A program made the translations under genes and the position numbers. The notes below the pieces were generated by a model. That model was not told the DNA's origin. It searched no databases and saw nothing but the letters and a program-made list of their open reading frames with translations. Positions 58,985-64,000 of a stretch of DNA of 64,000 nucleotides are shown here, piece by piece. This DNA is from Stomorhina lunata (taxonomy: Eukaryota; Arthropoda; Insecta; Diptera; Rhiniidae): assembly GCA_933228675.1 (NCBI GenBank), contig OW121743.1:18807151-18871150 (forward strand), read 5' to 3'. The first letter of the stretch is position 1. Every line of letters starts with the position of its first letter.

Positions 58985-59876
58985 AGTTATGAAGCTCGCA
59001 AATTGCGATCAATTTGGGGTCACAATAATGCTCCAAAAGAGTCAACTTTAAAGAGATTAATGGATAAATTTGTCGAAACTGGGTCTGTTAGTGATGTAAA
59101 GACAACAACGCGCCTTCGACCAGGTCGATCGACCGAAAATGTTGCAGCTGTACGTGATGATGTCGTTTAAACTCCATCCACCTCAATTCGACTCCGAGCT
59201 CAGCAAATTGGTGTCTCGAAATTCACTATGAAGCGAATTTTGACGAAAGATTTGCATCTTCATGCATACAAAGTCCAATTGACTCAAGAACTGAAGCCAG
59301 ATGACCATGGACAGCGAAGGGAGTTCTTTAATTAGGTATTGGAGAGACAACATGAAAATGCTGATTTTGCCGATAAAATCATCTTCAGTGACGAGGCCCA
59401 TTTCCATTTTGATGGCTTCGTCAATAGCCCGAATTGTCGCATTTGGGGCGAGGAAAATCCTCGAGTCATTCACGAAAAGCAAATGCATCCTCAACGTGTC
59501 ACAGTGTGGTGCGGTTTTTGGGCTGAAGGAATTATTGGACCTTTTTTTATAAAAAAATGAGGCAGGTCAAGCGCAAACAGTCAATGGTGTTCGGTATCCT
59601 CAATTAATAACCAGTTTTTCCTTGCCTATAGTTGAAGAAATGAATGTGGAGAACATGTGGTTTCAACTAGACGGCGCCACATGCCATACAGCCAGAGAAA
59701 CAATTCAATTGCTACATCAGTCATTTCCCGGTCGTGTTATTTTGCATTTTGGAGACCAGAATTTGGCCGCCTAGATTGTGCGATTTAACACCTTTAGATA
59801 TTTTTCTTTGGATTTTTTAAAGTCGATGGTTTACACGAATAAGCCGACGACAACTCAAGCCTTAAAAGAGGAAGTC
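58985..59876 (+). pseudogene. DD41D transposase relic, 3'-truncated
   Basis: Translation shows YEARKLRSIWGHNNAPKEST (HTH), LRAQQIGVSKFTMKRILTKD (second HTH), IIFSDEAHFHFDGFVNSPNC (first Asp), WCGFWAEGIIGPFF, and after a frameshift MWFQLDGATCHTARETIQLL (second Asp) and SMVYTNKPTT. It is related to the element at 32.1-33.4 kb but is a different, older subfamily copy. It has two in-frame stops (near 59169 and 59335) and at least two frameshifts. It ends abruptly where LINE family A begins. Confidence 0.85.
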
Positions 59877-62095
59877 AGTTGGAAAAAATAAAGCGAAGTA
59901 AATGCTTTATTTTTGTCCAACCAACGCATATCTCATGTGTCGAAGAACACGAACAAAATACCTTTGACCTTTTACTTACTTCACATCCTGACAAGTATGA
60001 AGCCAAGGTTCTTGCATCTCTTGGAAATCCTGATTTTTCGTTCTCCGAACTTCGAAATGTTTCACAAACAGCCACGAAACGTTTAACGAATAACGAATTT
60101 TTTAGGCATTTTAACTGGAAGCTATGTTTTCTTGACAATAATGTCAGTGCCTCGGCGGAAATGGTATCTAATGTTATTAAGCTGGGAATGAAAATGTTCA
60201 TTCCAGTGAATATATTATTCACTTCGATAAAATCCAAGTTAAAAACTTGGTTCAATCAGGCTTGCAAACATGCAGTCAGATATTGAGAGGTTGCTTTTAG
60301 TGACTGGCGTAACAACCAAAATCCAGTTACTGATTTGCAACGCAAACAGGCAAGGCGTACGTGTGCCAAAGTACTAAGGCGTGAAAAGGCTCTGTACGAG
60401 CAACGCCTTTGTACTAAAATTCTTGCTGCTCCTCGGGTCAGCAAAAATTTCTGGTTATTTGTTAAACGTGTTAAGAATAATACTAGTTCTTCAATTTCTT
60501 TTCTTTTAGAGGATGGCCAAACATTCACAGACCCGGTTGATAAAGCTAACCTTTTAGCTGAATTATTCGCAAGCAATTCTCGCTTGCGGGAAAGCACCCA
60601 ACCTCTGTCCGAGCTCGAAAGAATATCTGTAACTATGATAAGATATTCTTTCGCGCTCGTGCTGTAAAACGGGTTTTAGCGGATCTCAATATAAATAAGT
60701 CTCCAGGGCGGGATGGCATTCCAGTACTGGTTTTGAAGCAGAGCTCTTCGACGCTTGCGCGTCCATTAGCTAACCTTTTCAGCACCTTGTACCAAGCCGG
60801 TACATTTTCTCGATGTTGGAAGGTTGCTAATGTTACGCCAATCCCTAAAAAGGGTGAGGATAACAACCCTGAAAATTAACGCCCAATAGCAATTTGTTCT
60901 GCACTCTCCAAAGTTTTGGAGAGTATAGTAAATCACCTTCTTGTTAAATATCTAGAGTCTAACAACCTACTTAGCGACCGCCAGTATGGGTTCCGTAGGG
61001 GACGCTCTACGGGAGACCTGGTAGTCTTTCTATTGGAAAAATGGTGTCAACTAATACACCGTTTTGGCGAAAGTAAAGTTGTGGCGCTTGATATTTCCAA
61101 GGCATTTGATAGACTGTGGCACGGAGCACTTCTATCAAAACTTATTGCCTTTGGTGTCGGTAATAGCTTCTCTCGGTTTATATAGAGCTTCCTCAGAGAT
61201 CGCACTATACGAGTTGTTATAGATGCGTTCTATGCAAACGAGTTTAAGACTAGTTCAGGGGTATCGCAAGGCTCTGTTCTTTCTCCTACTCTATTTCTTA
61301 TCTTCTTCTTCTGTTATCCTTGACTCCCAGTGGAGCATAGGGTCTTATCTGATGATAGTAATATTTGCCTTTGATATTCGTTCAATAGTAGGCCGAGCCT
61401 TTTTGATGCTCTGATGCTCTTGATATTCTGGGCATGAGAATTCAATGTCAATGTGATATCCGTTGGACAAATCACATTTTTCAAGTGTCGAAAGAAGCAT
61501 TCAAGTGCCTGGGTTTTGTAAAACGGTATAAGATATACTTCACTTCAGCTGATCTTCGTACTATTTACACCACCTATATCCGACCGAAAATGGAATACAA
61601 CTCTCATGTATGTGCCGGTGCTAAAGTCAATCTTAAAGCTTCTCCACCGAGTGCAGGAGAGGGCGAAAGTGCTCATCGGTGACAGTAGGGCATCTAACTC
61701 TAATGATTCACTGTGGCAATGTGGATTGACTCACACTGTTCTATCTTTACTACTTTGGAATGTGCTCTAATGAAATCAGGAAACTCGTTACCGAAATTCG
61801 GACTTTTTTTACGCAATACACGTCATTCTGTTAAAGCTTATTCCTTCGTAGTCGATTGGCCGATAGACCGAGCAATACACTATAGAAAAAACTCTTTCTT
61901 TAGCCGTACAGTTGGTATGTGGAACTCGCTTCCAGCAAAAGTTTTCCCTGCCAGTTGCAATATAGGTTAATTCAAATCAAATGTCCCCAAAAACACTACT
62001 TTATCTATTCTCTCTCCCATAACCTATTTTCCTAGCTCCAACACAAGGCATTGCATAAGTAGGGTTTATCCCCTGAGTGCTGGTCTTAAGAAAAA
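59877..62095 (+). pseudogene. LINE family A ORF2, copy 2
   Basis: Begins within the endonuclease tail (HPDKYEAKVLASLGNPDFSF), continues with RRTCAKVLRREKALYEQRLC, then LNINKSPGRDGIPVLVLK (RT fingers), VTPIPKKGEDNNPEN, QYGFRRGRSTGDLVVFLLEK and VVALDISKAFDRLWHGALLS, followed by GVSQGSVLSPTLFLI. A deletion near 61300-61430 removes most of the catalytic-box surroundings (SDDSN remains). It resumes at VSKEAFKCLGFVKRYK and IYTTYIRPKMEYNSHV, and ends in the GAGTGCTGGTCTTA tail. Frameshift near 60650; stops at 60877-60879 and 61183-61185. It is longer than copy 1 at its 5' end. Confidence 0.85.
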
Positions 62096-62133
62096 GACAA
62101 TTTACCCTTCATTACATTACTTAGGCCCACAAA

Positions 62134-62730
62134 AGTAAACAAAAACTCCATAATCAAATAAAAATCGTAAATTTAAGTAAATTTTAGTATTTATTTCTTA
62201 TAACCCTTAAAATTGCCCTAGTCTGGCGTTTATAATCAGCCGTGTCTTCATCACAGACAAAGAATAATCTACAATGTTGCCAGATGTTTTAAAAGTATGC
62301 AACATTTGTGTTACCAGATATATTTTAAAAAAAGTAAACAAGAACTACAAAATTAAATAAAAATGATAAATTCAAGTAAATTTCAGTTCCAGTAACCTTC
62401 GAAATTGACCTAGTCTATCGTATATAATCAGCCAACATGGAATTCTTAACGAACATGGAATTTTTAACAGTGTTACCAGATGCTTGTGAAAGCAAATAAG
62501 CAAGTGTTGTCAGATATATTTAAAAAAAAGTAAACAAAAACTCTTAAAATAAAATAAAAATGATAACTTTCAAGAAATTTCAGTTCCAGTAACCTTCGAA
62601 ATTGCCCTAGTCTGCCGTATATAACCAGCTAAGTACTTACCACGGACATGGAATTATCAACAGTGTTGCCAGATGTTTTCAAAGTATGCAAACCTTGTGC
62701 TGCCAGATTTATTAAAAAACAAGACAAATA
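62134..62730. repeat. ~197-bp tandem repeat, three units
   Basis: AGTAAACAAAAACTC or a variant starts units at 62134, 62333 and 62529. Units share CAGTAACCTTCGAAATTGCC, CTAGTCTGCCGTATATAA, and a GTTGCCAGATGTTTT motif. A partial fourth unit follows to about 62730. It immediately follows the LINE A tail. Confidence 0.85.
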
Positions 62731-63430
62731 CACAAAAATCTTGATCTTTTTTAAAAATTTTGCCTTTTTAAAAGCCGGAAGTCTTAAAAATGTGTTAAAT
62801 TTCATATTTCGAAAGACAAAACACAGACATTTTTTCGTGTGCCCCATTGAGAGCGTCAAAACAAAGTTTAAATATTTTATCATTAAGATTTCTTATAACA
62901 TTGTTAAAAAATAAAATAATAATAATAATAATTTATGTTAAACGTGGTTTATACACGTTTCAAAAAATTTAATTCATCTTTTGTCTTTGTCTTAAGATTT
63001 TCTTTGTTTACTAAAGAAGAAAATAAATTTTTCATATAAGAAAAAAAAATGGTTCTGCTTTCGTGCATTTGATTTTCTTATTACTATAATTTAAATTTTT
63101 TTAAAGCAGTTTTTTTTTATTTTCTTTAAATATTTGCGAAAAAAAGGTAATAAGAAAAATTTTCAAAGATTTAGCAAAAGAAATTCGAATTATGAAATTT
63201 GTAAAGGGGAGTAATTATATTGGAGTAATGCAGAAATATTAAGGGGATTAATAAAGAAATATAAAATTTAAAGATGAGAAAAAAGTTTTGCTTATAAAAT
63301 TTACGATTGCTTTAATATTTAATATTTCGCTTAATTAACTTTTTGGTAAATAATATTCTAATTTAGGGTTTAATGACATTTAGCTTTCTTTTTTGTGGCT
63401 TTTTTCTATTTTTATACTTTGACCACTTTT
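62731..63430. other. No recognisable feature
   Basis: AT-rich, A/T homopolymers and an (AAT)n run near 62915. No gene supported. Confidence 0.4.
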
Positions 63431-63432
63431 AT

Positions 63433-63930
63433 GACTACTTAGAAACAGTAAAGTAGATTATATAGGTTTAATAATATCTTCACTTAACCTGCCTCAGGGT
63501 TCTTAGTTCTTTGGAGACCTGGGAAATCAGTTTGTCTGATCGATTTAAGATTTTTGTAGAGTAATCCAGCTGGTTATCTACTTTTTGACTACCTAGAGAT
63601 GATTAAGTAGTCAGTATGGGTATATTTAGTTAGATCCAAAATACATTTTTTATTTTAATTTTAAAAACTTTTGAAAATATTATATAAATTTGATTTTATC
63701 TAGCAACTCCCTACTGGTCTGACTACCTAGAGACAGTAAAGTAGACACTAAAAGGTTATTTAAAAAACATAAATTTATTTAAAATTCTTAAGTTTTTGAG
63801 ATTCTTATTTTTTTTTTTTAATAAAATTCATGTCTTATCTTATTTCTTGTTTAACATTTTCTATTTCGTTTTCACCAGCGATTGCCTACTTGTTTTGCTA
63901 AATGGAGACAGTAAAGTAGACACTTATTAA
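63433..63930. repeat. ~130-165-bp diverged tandem repeat
   Basis: GACTACCTAGAGACAGTAAA with GTAGACAC, or variants, occurs at about 63433, 63588, 63721 and 63885. It probably continues beyond the window. Confidence 0.6.
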
Positions 63931-64000
63931 AACCAAAAGTTATTAAAACCAAAAAAATTTATTTAAGTTTTCTTAATTTTTCTAAAAACTTTTTAAAATA

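Noticed and set aside
62629..62914. Overlapping 84-88-codon frames on both strands
   Set aside because: They fall across the end of the 197-bp tandem repeat and AT-rich DNA, with no motif in either translation.

Overview
This is a TE-rich, AT-rich insect nuclear window, most likely from a higher (calyptrate-type) fly. The evidence is a long coding exon rich in Gln, Ser and Asn runs with GTAAGT/CAG splice sites; DINE-1/INE-1-like interspersed repeats with ACCCTTCACC/GGTGAAGGGT ends and the GAGTCGAT...GTCCGTC signature; several Tc1/mariner groups (DD34D, DD34E, DD37E, DD41D); and several decayed non-LTR retrotransposons. The species assignment is inference. No bacterial, rRNA or CRISPR feature is seen.

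The only convincing host gene is on the minus strand: one internal coding exon of about 3.8 kb (22874 to 19093, 1260 codons) with a good acceptor and donor. Its other exons were not recognised, so much of the window is probably intron or intergenic DNA of that gene. I do not recognise the product. It looks like a large disordered adaptor or cytoskeletal-type protein.

Layout. 1-3.0 kb: retrotransposon relics and tRNA-like fragments. 3.0-5.5 kb: a DINE-like element. 6.26-10.67 kb: an hAT-like element with a perfect 8-bp target duplication, holding a LINE (family A). 12.24-13.56 kb: a second hAT-like element holding a minisatellite and a tRNA-like stem. 14.0-15.4 kb: 11-bp satellite array 1. 17.0-18.8 kb: complex tandem repeats with a fresh 402-bp duplication. 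19.1-22.9 kb: the exon. 23.1-25.0 kb: palindrome-rich AT repeat. 25.1-26.4 kb: further tandem repeats. 27.4-30.3 kb: a TIR element holding a DINE-like element, which itself holds an unclassified 1055-bp TIR element, plus a LINE (family B). 30.6-31.3 kb: a dead DD34D mariner. 31.9-35.5 kb: a three-layer nest (Tc1 > DINE-like > DD41D). 36.5-38.2 kb: a DINE-like element split by a nearly intact DD37E transposon. 38.2-40.7 kb: LINE family B with internal duplications and a 170-bp repeat. 42.2-49.3 kb: satellite arrays 2 and 3 in opposite orientations. 50.5-56 kb: assorted minisatellites. 59.0-62.1 kb: a DD41D relic joined to LINE family A. 62.1-64 kb: two further repeat families.

Two DINE-like copies, at 27.6-29.5 kb and 32.0-34.1 kb, each carry a different insertion. 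Each therefore shows the empty site for the other, and this fixes the boundaries and target duplications of a DD41D element and of an unclassified transposon.
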